Shown one piece after another: positions 17,408-25,149 of a stretch of DNA of 64,000 nt; positions within the stretch are counted from its first letter, which is position 1; each line of letters begins with the position of its first letter. Origin of the DNA: Ktedonobacter sp. SOSP1-85 (GTDB lineage Bacteria; Chloroflexota; Ktedonobacteria; Ktedonobacterales; Ktedonobacteraceae); contig NZ_BNJI01000002.1 of NCBI RefSeq assembly GCF_016587415.1, positions 1,860,001 through 1,924,000 on the forward strand, given 5' to 3'. Under the pieces are notes generated by a model. It saw only the letters and a list, made by a program, of their open reading frames with translations. It made no database searches and was not told the DNA's origin. The position numbers and the translations under genes were made by a program.

Positions 17408-17872
17408 TCATTCATTCTGCCGAGAATGGGTAGCGGTAGATGCAAGCGTATCACGCAAAACATCGGTAATCGTTGTGTGCGCCAATTCTTGCTCCATAGC
17501 GTCCTGTACATTGGCGTAGATTCCCTGTAAAGCGGGACCTATGCCGCATCCTATAGGACATTTTGGATTGGGGGGCGTGTGATGGAGCGTAAACATGGTA
17601 TGCGGCTTAACGACCTTGTACACCTCAAGGAGCGTAATCTCCTCTGGTTTGCGTGCCAGCTTCCAGCCCGCGTTACTCCCGCGCTGAACTGTTACCAGGC
17701 CCTGCTCCTCCATCATCCCCAGCAGTTCACGCAGCGTGACTGGATTGGTGTTGACACTCTCAGCAATCTCTCGTGACGTGGAGAAATCATACTGATCCCC
17801 ATAATCCACCATTCTGCGCGCCATCCAGGCCAGGGTATGGACCGCCAGTGTTAAGCGACTATTGCCACTCAT
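17408..17872 (-). CDS. Rrf2 family transcriptional regulator
   Basis: 154 residues with the Rrf2 winged helix: TLAVHTLAWMARR, then SREIAESVNTNPVTLRELLGMMEEQGLV and the wing VQRGSNAGWKLARKPEEITLLEVYKVV. Two cysteines (PKCPIGCGIG) lie in the ligand region, but the three-Cys cluster pattern of IscR/NsrR is not complete. It is therefore closer to the YwnA-like group, which senses small molecules or thiol stress. It has its own promoter at 17956-17984 and probably also controls the MFS gene downstream. Confidence 0.87.
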   Translation of the reverse strand: MSGNSRLTLAVHTLAWMARRMVDYGDQYDFSTSREIAESVNTNPVTLRELLGMMEEQGLVTVQRGSNAGWKLARKPEEITLLEVYKVVKPHTMFTLHHTPPNPKCPIGCGIGPALQGIYANVQDAMEQELAHTTITDVLRDTLASTATHSRQNE

Positions 17873-17937
17873 GCTCTTTTCCTCATTCCACTACGTCGTG
17901 GGTTTCTCTTCTAATCGCTCCGATGTAACAATATTCA

Positions 17938-17984
17938 CTACACCCGGATGTAGGGAGTATACTTACACCCACAGCAAATGTCAA
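17938..17984 (-). promoter_or_regulatory. promoter and operator of the Rrf2 gene
   Basis: Read on the reverse strand: TTGACA (17979-17984), 17-base spacer, TATACT (17956-17961). The spacer contains GGTGTAA, and just downstream is the inverted repeat CTACA-N6-TGTAG (17938-17953). Both fit autoregulation. Confidence 0.65.
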
Positions 17985-18045
17985 GGGCATTGCGGAACTG
18001 CTTATCTCGTCTCCAGGCGAGGTGTTCTCAGCGTCTGCGACGCTT

Positions 18046-18110
18046 CGCAGAGTTAAGGGTGAGGTGGCAGGCTGGCAATGCCAGCCTGCCACCTCACCCT
18101 TAACTCTGCG
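18046..18110. repeat. 65-bp nearly perfect palindrome between divergent genes
   Basis: Perfect 32-bp arms (18046-18077, 18079-18110) around a single A, between the Rrf2 promoter and the malic enzyme gene. A smaller AGCGTC/GACGCT hairpin lies just before it (about 18030-18044). Unlike most palindromes here it is at the 5' side of both genes, so a terminator role is less obvious. It would lie in the leader of the malic enzyme mRNA if the promoter is upstream of it. Confidence 0.7.
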
Positions 18111-18220
18111 AGTCACTTAGTAGCGAGAAATCCTGATAGATATCTGTCGTGATTGAAAGACGACGTAGAGTAAAGCTAGAAGGTTGTACTGCGAGAGAGA
18201 AGAAAGATAGGCATACCACA

Positions 18221-19954
18221 ATGAGAAACTATCGCTTACTTCCCGACACGTCTGATGGAAATCGACGTCTAGAGACCGAGGTAACTGGCCTGAATCTCCT
18301 GAGCGATCCTATGTTAAACCGTGGAACTGCCTTCACGGCACAGGAGCGCAAGACGCTTCACCTCGATGGCCTCTTACCGCCCGCGATAACGACCATCGAT
18401 GAGCAAGTCAAACGCACCTACACCCAGTACCAGCAGCAAGCGGACGATGTGCAGAAAAATCTGTTTCTAACCGCCCTCCAGGACCGTAACGAGGTCCTCT
18501 TCTACCGCCTGCTCTCTGAACATCTCTACGAGATGCTCCCAATCGTTTATGATCCCACCATCGCACACGCTATCGAACACTATAACCATGAATACCGGAG
18601 ACCACATGGGGTCTACCTCTCTATCGACCATCCTGATGAGATCGAAACGGCGTTTCGTAACTTCGGGGCCGGTCCCGATGAGATCGACCTGATTGTGGCG
18701 ACGGACGCGGAAGAGATCCTTGGCATCGGTGACTGGGGCGTGGGCGGCATCGAGATCTCAGTTGGCAAGCTCGCCGTCTATACCGCCGCCGCGGGTATCG
18801 ACCCGGCTCGCGTCATTCCAGTCATGCTCGACGTCGGTACCAATCGCGAGAGCCTGCTCAATGATCCCTTCTACCTGGGCAACCGGCACGCCAGGGTGCG
18901 CGGCGCGCGTTATGACGCCTTTATTGAGGCCTACATCAAGACCGCAACCAGGCTATTTCCCCATGCCATGCTGCACTGGGAAGACTTTGGACCTGGGAAC
19001 GGGCGCCGCATTCTGGAGAAGTACCGCTCGCAGATCTGCACCTTCAATGACGATATGCAAGGTACCGGAGCGATCACCCTGGCGGCCTTGTTCTCAGCCA
19101 TGAAGGTCACCGGGCAGTCTCTACGCGATCAACGTGTCGTCATCTTTGGCTCAGGTACCGCTGGGATTGGCAATGCCGACCAGGTACGAGCCGCCATGAT
19201 GCGCGAGGGCTTATCGCAAGAAGAGGCCACACGACGCTTCTGGTGCGTCGACATTCAAGGCCTGCTCGTCGATAACATGGGCGAGGCGCTCCGCGATTTC
19301 CAGGTTGCCTATGCCCGGCCCGCCAGCGAGGTCTCCAGCTGGCAGCACGATATGCCCAATGGAGGCATCAGTCTGGCCGAGGTCGTACGCCAGGTGCATC
19401 CCACCGCTATGATTGGGACCTCGACGGCTCCAGGGACCTTTACCGAGACCATAGTCAAAGAGATGGCTGCCCATACAGAGCACCCCATCATCTTCCCTCT
19501 CTCCAATCCCACCACCTTGATGGAGGCTACGCCGACCAACCTGCTCTCCTGGACTAATGGACGGGCACTCGTCGCAACAGGCGTCCCCTGGCATCCCATC
19601 ACTCTCAAAGGGACAACCTACACGATTGGTCAGGCCAATAACGCGCTCCTCTATCCAGGGCTTGGATTGGGAACCATTGTTTCACGGGCGCAGCGTGTCA
19701 GTGATGGCATGCTTATGGCGGCCGCCAGGGCTGTGGCCAGCCTGGTAGATGTACACCAACCTGGAGCCTCACTCTTGCCACATGTGGAGAACCTGCGCGC
19801 CGTCTCTGCGACCGTCGCCGTAGAGGTAGCCAAAACAGCCGCCGCCGAAGGACTGGCTAGAGCCAAGCTTCCCAATATTATTCAGCAAGTGCAGGACGCA
19901 ATGTGGCAACCCGTCTATCCCCAGGTTGTCGTCAGACAGGGGGTCCGTGTATGA
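18221..19954 (+). CDS. maeA: NAD-dependent malic enzyme (oxaloacetate-decarboxylating)
   Basis: 577 residues from the ATG at 18221; a GTG at 18149 would add 24 basic residues. The malic enzyme N-terminal domain has YRLLSEHLYEMLPIVYDPTIA and the Tyr/Lys catalytic region. The signatures DWGVGGIEISVGKLAVYTAAAG and PVMLDVGTN follow, then FNDDMQGTGAITLAAL (metal-binding Asp) and the NAD fold VVIFGSGTAGIGNADQV. It converts malate to pyruvate and CO2 with NAD. The length matches the E. coli MaeA type rather than the short bacterial form. Its TGA (19952-19954) overlaps the fumC ATG (19951) as ATGA, so the two were translationally coupled: fumarase makes malate and this enzyme consumes it. Confidence 0.9.
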   Translation: MRNYRLLPDTSDGNRRLETEVTGLNLLSDPMLNRGTAFTAQERKTLHLDGLLPPAITTIDEQVKRTYTQYQQQADDVQKNLFLTALQDRNEVLFYRLLSEHLYEMLPIVYDPTIAHAIEHYNHEYRRPHGVYLSIDHPDEIETAFRNFGAGPDEIDLIVATDAEEILGIGDWGVGGIEISVGKLAVYTAAAGIDPARVIPVMLDVGTNRESLLNDPFYLGNRHARVRGARYDAFIEAYIKTATRLFPHAMLHWEDFGPGNGRRILEKYRSQICTFNDDMQGTGAITLAALFSAMKVTGQSLRDQRVVIFGSGTAGIGNADQVRAAMMREGLSQEEATRRFWCVDIQGLLVDNMGEALRDFQVAYARPASEVSSWQHDMPNGGISLAEVVRQVHPTAMIGTSTAPGTFTETIVKEMAAHTEHPIIFPLSNPTTLMEATPTNLLSWTNGRALVATGVPWHPITLKGTTYTIGQANNALLYPGLGLGTIVSRAQRVSDGMLMAAARAVASLVDVHQPGASLLPHVENLRAVSATVAVEVAKTAAAEGLARAKLPNIIQQVQDAMWQPVYPQVVVRQGVRV

Positions 19955-20740
19955 GCACGCCTCGTAGGAGTAGCCCGAAGAAGAGCACGCAAACCGTCGT
20001 TGAACATGAGATACCCGTTGATACTGGAGCAACTGGCACCCGGCAGGAAACAGACTCCATGGGTGCCATCAATGTTCCAGCAGAACATTATTGGGGAGCG
20101 CAAACCCAGCGCTCCCTGATCCACTTCTCTATTGGCGATGACCACATGCCAAAGGAGGTCTATCACGCCTATGGATATGTGAAGAAGGCGGCGGCCATCG
20201 TCAACGCCGAAGCAGGCAAGCTCTCACAGGAGAAAGCCGAACTGATCTGCAAAGTAGCCGATGAAGTGATCAAGGGTACGCTCGATAGTGAGTTTCCTCT
20301 GTACGTGTGGCAAACGGGTTCGGGTACACAGTCAAATATGAACGTAAACGAGGTCATCTCCAACCGCGCAATTCAACTCGCCGGAGGAAAATTAGGCAGC
20401 AAAAAGCCTATCCATCCCAACGATGACGTCAACATGTCTCAGTCCTCCAACGATACCTTTCCTACGGCGATGCATATAGCAACCGTGTTCATGTTCACGG
20501 AGCACCTCATCCCCAAAGTGCAGGCTCTCATCCAGGCAATGTGGGAGAAGGCTCAGGAGTGGATAGACGTCGTCAAGATTGGCCGCACCCACCTGCAAGA
20601 CGCCACCCCTCTCACCATTGGACAGGAATGGTCGGGCTATGTGACGCAACTCAAGGACGCGCTCGACCTCGTCAAGCAGTCCATGCAGGGTCTCTACAAG
20701 CTAGCCGCAGGTGGAACCGCCGTGGGAACAGGGCTTAATA
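19951..20740 (+). pseudogene. fumC: fumarase class II, 5' part, interrupted by IS607-type element
   Basis: Begins at the ATG overlapping the malic enzyme stop. After a polar 50-residue lead comes fumarase C sequence: DSMGAINVPAEHYWGAQTQR, TGSGTQSNMNVNEV, DDVNMSQSSNDTFPTAMH and GRTHLQDATPLTIGQE, which holds the catalytic-base region. The frame breaks at GTGLN, after which 7 foreign residues lead to a TGA at 20764-20766. The rest of the enzyme resumes at 22688. The active site is built from three chains and needs the C-terminal SSxMPxKxN loop, so this half alone cannot be active. Confidence 0.92.
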
Positions 20741-20752
20741 GTTCCGTCGCGA

Positions 20753-22051
20753 CTAGCGAAACCTGACAGGAGCCAGGATTTTCTCGCGAGCGGGTTTGTG
20801 AGGGAATGACTTCCTCACCGGATGGACTACCGGCAGATGGACCCTGCACTCCCCATCCTCTACTCCCTTGCGCTCGAAAGCTCCAGGAGCTACTTTGCGG
20901 ATAATATTCCCTGCGCCATTGACATCAGCATGGATGACTCGCCCATCGGCTGCTCGATACAGTCCCCGCTCGATGCGCTTGCCGCTAAACTGGTAGGCCA
21001 CCTGCTCGACTTTGCGATACACGGGCAGGGGGTCGAGATCAAGCAAGCTGGCTTTGCTCGTGTACGACTCTTCGGTGAGGATCACGCGAATGCCGACCAG
21101 TTCCGCTTTATACTGCAGCATCTCAATGAAGCGCGCATGCGGGATCTGCACAAAGTGCTGATTGGTGCGCTTCCCTAGGCGGATCGCTTGTTTTTGCAAC
21201 GGATTCTTGCCGATGATCAACGTCCCGATCCCCTCGGCGACCAAAAGATCAATCAGGAAGCGGCTGGCCGTATGCAGGTCGTGCTCGATCCGCCGGTTGC
21301 GTCGAGTCGTCAACTGTTCCACGCGCCGACTTCGGCCAGGATGTCCCAGGGATTTCTGGAGCACTGCTCGTTGTTTGTTATAATACTGGTTACAGGACTT
21401 GATGCCGCGCCCGTTAACAATCACCGGAACAAAGCCTGGTTTGTTTGAAGTTAGCGTGGCCAGATTATCCATACCCGGATCGAGTCCGGCGAGCAGATCA
21501 GGATCAACCGCCGTGACGGTGGGTTCGTGTTCAGAGGTGACCTCGACCACGACATAGCCCACTTTGGGAACCACGCGCACCTGCGCGATGGCTTTGGGGT
21601 CTTGCCGGGTTTTCACCTGGATGCCCAGTTGCGAGGGCTGGATGATCCCCCGATCCAGGGTCCGTTTGCCCCGGCTCACCGCTTGCATGGTATAGACGAG
21701 CAGGTTACGCCCCTTCGCCTTGGGCAAGTACGTTGGGAGGTGAGGACGCCCCACGAACTTTGCCGGGATCTCTCGATACACCAGAAGCGCCGCCCAGAAA
21801 CTCGACCAGGCGGTGCAGACCTGCTTGAGCACCTGTTGCGCGACTTTGGCAGGCAACGCCCGGTATGCCTCGTGCTCTTGCATCCGCTTATCCAGCGCAG
21901 GATAGGAGAGGCTGGTGTTGGTCAAAAAGAACGTTTGACGCAACGCATAGAGGGCGGCATTGTAGAGATTCTTGGAGGCAAAACAGGCTGCATCCACGCA
22001 GGCAAAGCGCGGATCGGTCTGCGCAATCACATGCTTTTCAACCAGGTGCAT
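20753..22051 (-). CDS. tnpB: TnpB, RNA-guided nuclease homologue of IS607-type element
   Basis: 433 residues from the ATG at 22051, which overlaps the recombinase stop by 14 bases. The RuvC-I motif is AGLDPGMDNLATLTSN and RuvC-III is HADVNGAGNIIRK. The RuvC-II strand reads TLIIGKNPLQKQ, without the Glu found in most TnpB (as in VLEDL); a TEESYTSKAS segment follows and could supply acidic residues. The Cys4 zinc finger is also absent, replaced by DPLPVYRKVEQVAYQFSGKR. This pattern is shared by a recognisable TnpB subgroup. The stop is only about 13 bases from the element end, so an omega-RNA scaffold would have to lie inside the 3' coding part, with its guide from fumC. Confidence 0.9.
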   Translation of the reverse strand: MHLVEKHVIAQTDPRFACVDAACFASKNLYNAALYALRQTFFLTNTSLSYPALDKRMQEHEAYRALPAKVAQQVLKQVCTAWSSFWAALLVYREIPAKFVGRPHLPTYLPKAKGRNLLVYTMQAVSRGKRTLDRGIIQPSQLGIQVKTRQDPKAIAQVRVVPKVGYVVVEVTSEHEPTVTAVDPDLLAGLDPGMDNLATLTSNKPGFVPVIVNGRGIKSCNQYYNKQRAVLQKSLGHPGRSRRVEQLTTRRNRRIEHDLHTASRFLIDLLVAEGIGTLIIGKNPLQKQAIRLGKRTNQHFVQIPHARFIEMLQYKAELVGIRVILTEESYTSKASLLDLDPLPVYRKVEQVAYQFSGKRIERGLYRAADGRVIHADVNGAGNIIRKVAPGAFERKGVEDGECRVHLPVVHPVRKSFPHKPAREKILAPVRFR

Positions 22052-22622
22052 CTTGCGCCTCCAATTCCTGGACAATGCGCTCGGTCTTTCGTTTCGCTCG
22101 ACGCTGCCCATAGCGTCTGGCACAGAAGCTATAAATGATGCTCGTCAGGTCGGTGAGCAGATCTTCGGTCTCATTTTCGGCCTGATTGACCACCTCAATT
22201 TCCCGCCCGCAAGCGGTGAGGAGCGTCTCAATATAGCGAAAGCCAAAGCGCGTCCCCCGGTCTTTGTGTTCAATGACAATCCGCCCGACGTTGGGATCAG
22301 CCAGGAGCGCCAGAAACTTGGGCCGATTGTCGTTGACCCCCGAACCAATTTCTTTGACCACCTTGCTCACCTGATAGCCACGAGCCGCACAGTACGCCAC
22401 GAGCCGCTCCGCCTGACTGTCCAGGTTCGCCTTGTTCTCGGCTGAGGAGACGCGGGTGTACACCACCGTCACAGCTTTCACCGGGCTGGCGGATCTTGCA
22501 GGTTCATCGATCAGGATCGTGTGCGCTCCCACGCGTCGACCCTGAATCTTGCCGTCTCGGAACCAGCGCCAGGCCGTCTCATAGCGGACCCCTTGTTGTT
22601 TTGCGTAATCACTGAGTTTCAT
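22038..22622 (-). CDS. tnpA: IS607 family serine recombinase TnpA
   Basis: 194 residues. An N-terminal MerR-like helix-turn-helix (MKLSDYAKQQGVRYETAWRW, then FRDGKIQGRRVG) is fused to a small serine-resolvase domain. That domain shows VVYTRVSSAENKANLDSQAE, with the nucleophilic Ser in RVSS, and EHKDRGTRFGFRYIETLL. The N-terminal placement of the DNA-binding domain is the hallmark of IS607 transposases, which move through a circular intermediate with little target specificity. The protein is full length. The first base of its coding frame is about 66 bases from the right end of the element. Confidence 0.93.
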   Translation of the reverse strand: MKLSDYAKQQGVRYETAWRWFRDGKIQGRRVGAHTILIDEPARSASPVKAVTVVYTRVSSAENKANLDSQAERLVAYCAARGYQVSKVVKEIGSGVNDNRPKFLALLADPNVGRIVIEHKDRGTRFGFRYIETLLTACGREIEVVNQAENETEDLLTDLTSIIYSFCARRYGQRRAKRKTERIVQELEAQDAPG

Positions 22623-22687
22623 AGGAAAAGTGTACCAGGATTCTCAGTGATTGTCAAGGATTCGCTATATCTTCGATGATCTGTTTC

Positions 22688-23434
22688 AATACCTTACCAG
22701 ATTTTGGACCCAGGATCGCCGCGGAAATTACCCACTTGACGGGGCATCCCTTTGTCAGCGCACCCAACAAATTTGCCGCCCAGGGATCGCTGGATGCCAT
22801 GGTCAATGCCAGCGCAGCCCTACGCGCCCTTGCAGTCGCACTCATGAAGATTGCTAATGATCTGCGTTGGCTTGGGTGTGGTCCTCGCGCAGGCCTGCAC
22901 GAACTGAATATCCCGGCCAATGAGCCAGGCTCCTCCATTATGCCCGGCAAGGTTAATCCCACGCAAGAAGAGGCCATGGTCATGGTGTGTATTCAGGTTA
23001 TCGGCGATGATAACGTGGTCGCTATCGCTGGCTCCCAAGGGAACTTCGAGCTCAACGCCATGCGACCCATCATCATCAATAATGTGCTCCACTCAGCGCG
23101 CATCCTGGGCGATGCCTGCGAGAAACTGCGCCAATACAGCATTGAAGGGATCACGCCAGATACAGAGAAGATCAATACCTACGTCAATGAGTCGCTGATG
23201 CTGGTGACAGCCCTGAGTCCGGTCATAGGCTATGATAAAGCCTCAGCCATCGCCCATAGGGCGTTTGACACTCATACCACCCTGCGCGAGGCCGCGCTTG
23301 CCAGCGGCTACATCAGCGCCGACGAGTTTGACCGTGTTGTAGTACCCGCACAGATGGTTGGAGACCCCCACAGGGACCTACAAACAACGCATAAGGACCT
23401 TTTTGCAGAAGTAGAGAAAGCAAAATCGAGATAG
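22688..23434 (+). pseudogene. fumC: fumarase class II, 3' part, separated by IS607-type element
   Basis: Fumarase sequence resumes with TLPDFGPRIAAEI and runs to a TAG at 23432. It includes the family signature GSSIMPGKVNPTQ and the C-terminal domain (SLMLVTALSPVIGYDKAS, then ALASGYIS). Joined to the 5' part it gives an enzyme of about 510 residues, slightly long because of the N-terminal lead. An ATG at 22676 lies inside the element, so a separate C-terminal fragment could be translated but would lack the catalytic His region. No other point damage is seen, so the insertion looks recent. Confidence 0.92.
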
Positions 23435-23466
23435 TCGAGGAAGCTCGCTTCCTCGACTATCTCGAT
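23425..23466. terminator. 20-bp perfect stem-loop between fumC and a convergent gene
   Basis: Arms start ATCGAGATAG and are perfectly complementary over 20 bp with a 2-base loop. The left arm contains the fumC stop; the right arm ends at the base before the stop of the reverse-strand gene at 23467. One structure serves both. Confidence 0.7.
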
Positions 23467-24282
23467 CTACTTGAGATCGTCATAGAAATGATCCCGGCAG
23501 GAACATAAGGTCTGGTTGAGATAGTACACACTTTCGTGGTATTGACGCTGAAGCAGGAGCGCTGGAAAAGAGAACTCGCGCTGCTGCGAGAGCAGTTGAA
23601 GAGCGAGTTCAGGTCCATCAATATCAAAGGCAGCAAGCTGATAGGTCGCAATGCGCTGCCTTTGATTCTGCCACGCGGAGGTCAGGACCTGCTCAACTTC
23701 CTGGTAGGTAAAGTGCTGCTGGTTGGGGAGCCGCTGTTTCGCACGATACCAGTACATATTCACGCGAGGTGCGCTTGAAAGAAGCAGCGCATGCAGGTGC
23801 TCGCTCAATTCAAGATTGCGCCAGAGGGCCTGGAGATGCAGGGTCGAGAACATTTGCGCATCCTGATACTCGCCACCCTTAGGATTGCTAGCCTGCGCCA
23901 TTAGTAGCTGCTCGGTCGCATGCAAGCGCGTGTAGGAGTAATGGAGATTACGTAAAACGACCTCAAGTTGGAGAAGGCAGAGTGCCAACGAGCGAAAAAC
24001 CTCTTCAAAAGCGGTCTCAACCTGTCCCCTTGCGTGCGTAGGAGGCTCAGTATAGGCAACATCGTACATATCTCCAGGCTGGACATCACCGGAGAGATGA
24101 GTATATTCGGTACTGAGCACGGCACTGGCTACTGAACCAATAGCTAAGGGAATACCCGCATTGAGCATCTCCGAACCCTCATAGAAGCAGAGCGTGCTTG
24201 CAACGGCCAGATTGCTACTGAGATCTCTAGTCGCGCCCACACAGGCCTGTAAACGCTGTTTGTGCTGTTGCGTAAACTGCAT
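23467..24282 (-). CDS. protein of unknown function, largely helical
   Basis: 271 residues from the ATG at 24282, which follows GGGAGGCGAAT, a strong ribosome site. The longer frame upstream has no such site. I do not recognise the family. The protein is soluble, mostly helical, and rich in Gln, Leu, His and Tyr. It contains a hydrophobic patch (AGIPLAIGSVASAVLS) near residue 45, a long amphipathic segment (FRSLALCLLQLEVVLRNLHY) and an FHYDDLK-like acidic C-terminus with two nearby cysteines (TLCSCRDH). It lies on the same strand as, and 194 bases after, the zinc protein gene at 24476, but a hairpin separates them. Probably specific to this bacterial group. Confidence 0.6.
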   Translation of the reverse strand: MQFTQQHKQRLQACVGATRDLSSNLAVASTLCFYEGSEMLNAGIPLAIGSVASAVLSTEYTHLSGDVQPGDMYDVAYTEPPTHARGQVETAFEEVFRSLALCLLQLEVVLRNLHYSYTRLHATEQLLMAQASNPKGGEYQDAQMFSTLHLQALWRNLELSEHLHALLLSSAPRVNMYWYRAKQRLPNQQHFTYQEVEQVLTSAWQNQRQRIATYQLAAFDIDGPELALQLLSQQREFSFPALLLQRQYHESVYYLNQTLCSCRDHFYDDLK

Positions 24283-24406
24283 ATTCGCCTCCCAATTCTT
24301 TTCGCTCACAATTATTGAGATAACAACCCGCTGACTAGAAATAACATACTGACCCGCTCCAAAGTGGACTATAGCGCTTCTTCTACATTTAAACAGGCAA
24401 ACAAAG

Positions 24407-24446
24407 GCGAGATGGTTGAGGAAGCGACCTTCCCCAACCATCTCGC
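24407..24446. terminator. hairpin between unknown protein gene and zinc protein gene
   Basis: Arms GCGAGATGGTTGAGGAAG and CCTTCCCCAACCATCTCGC with one mismatch and a short loop. On the reverse strand the stem is followed by CTTTGTTTG, a weak T-tract, which fits termination of the gene at 24476-24910. Confidence 0.65.
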
Positions 24447-24475
24447 TTTATTCTATGCTATTGTGCTCGCCCATC

Positions 24476-24910
24476 TTAGCTTTCAGACTCGCCTGGCTTG
24501 CGTGAAGCATCGTCTGTCTCCTCCTCCACCAACACGTCTTGCGCCTCAACTTTGATCATACGCAAGAAGGCCTCGACCGTTTCAACGGCCTCGTTGGCGC
24601 TGGGCAATACTGGCTCCTGCGCCGGATCCTGGCGCTGCCGCTTCCAGGGCAGGCGGGCAAAAAACTTCTGGGCCGCACCCTCTTCTGCCCGTATATAAAC
24701 AGCTTTCTCGGCTTGAGCTGCCACCGAGGTATTGCCATAGTAACAGCGTGTACAGATCAACCACATCTGCGCCGCCCCGCTCAACCCGCTATGCGTGCGT
24801 CCACTCTCAACAACATGCAGCTCACAGGCCCCACCCCCACAACGCGAGCAGACCGCGCAGGCCATATGTGCAGCCGTCAAACCTTCACAAATACATTGGT
24901 AACAGATCAC
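24476..24910 (-). CDS. DUF2180-like zinc-binding protein
   Basis: 144 residues from a GTG at 24910, which has GAGGAGG five bases upstream and lies at the start of the conserved part. The N-terminal 60 residues hold cysteine pairs CYQC, CAVCSRCGGGACELHV and ICTRC, the arrangement of a treble-clef or DUF2180-type zinc domain. The C-terminal half is basic then acidic (FARLPWKRQRQ, then VEEETDDASRKPGESES) and looks disordered. Function is unknown; such proteins are small cytosolic metal-binding proteins. It may form a unit with the unknown gene downstream. Confidence 0.6.
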   Translation of the reverse strand: MICYQCICEGLTAAHMACAVCSRCGGGACELHVVESGRTHSGLSGAAQMWLICTRCYYGNTSVAAQAEKAVYIRAEEGAAQKFFARLPWKRQRQDPAQEPVLPSANEAVETVEAFLRMIKVEAQDVLVEEETDDASRKPGESES

Positions 24911-25029
24911 GCTTAGCCTCCTCTGGTTTCCTGAGCGAATAGCCTCCAATTTCAGCACCTACCATCCCCTTTCGACCACTCGCCAGCAAAACTATGAAAT
25001 CCTCCCCCAGAAGTAGGGCCAGGCATAAT

Positions 25030-25116
25030 CTATGCTTTCCTTTTAAAGCCTTTGGGATCCCGCAAATAGGCGTCGAGGTCAGGGTCTTCCTGCTCCTCCC
25101 AAGACTCATCAACTAC
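25030..25116 (-). pseudogene. 3' remnant of a small acidic protein gene cut by an IS element
   Basis: On the reverse strand the frame VVDESWEEQEDPDLD, AYLRDPKGFKRKA ends at TAG 25030. Its only ATG (25134) lies inside the right end of the IS200/IS605 element, so the original start was probably lost by the insertion. Acidic, about 28 residues remain. No family is recognised. Confidence 0.35.
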
Positions 25117-25149
25117 GTGAACGTACCTCCCCATAGAATGGAGAGGCTT

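Larger units (their letters stand above)
20737..22691 (-). mobile_element. IS607-type element inserted in fumC
   Basis: Contains a serine recombinase (tnpA) and tnpB, both on the reverse strand. Rejoining left flank ...GGGCTT-AATA with right flank AATA-CCTTACC gives an uninterrupted fumarase reading (GLNTLPDF). This places the ends within a shared AATA (20737-20740 and 22688-22691), about 1.95 kb of insert with no long target duplication, as expected for IS607. Terminal inverted repeats are not seen, also as expected. Confidence 0.88.

Noticed and set aside
20737..22691. An IStron (IS607 element carrying a group I intron that could splice fumC mRNA)
   Set aside because: Only about 13 bases lie between the tnpB stop and one end and about 66 before tnpA at the other, far too little for a group I intron core.
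25030..25134. Complete 34-residue small protein gene
   Set aside because: Its ATG and first codons are inside the right end of the IS200/IS605 element, so the frame is more likely a host remnant fused to IS sequence.
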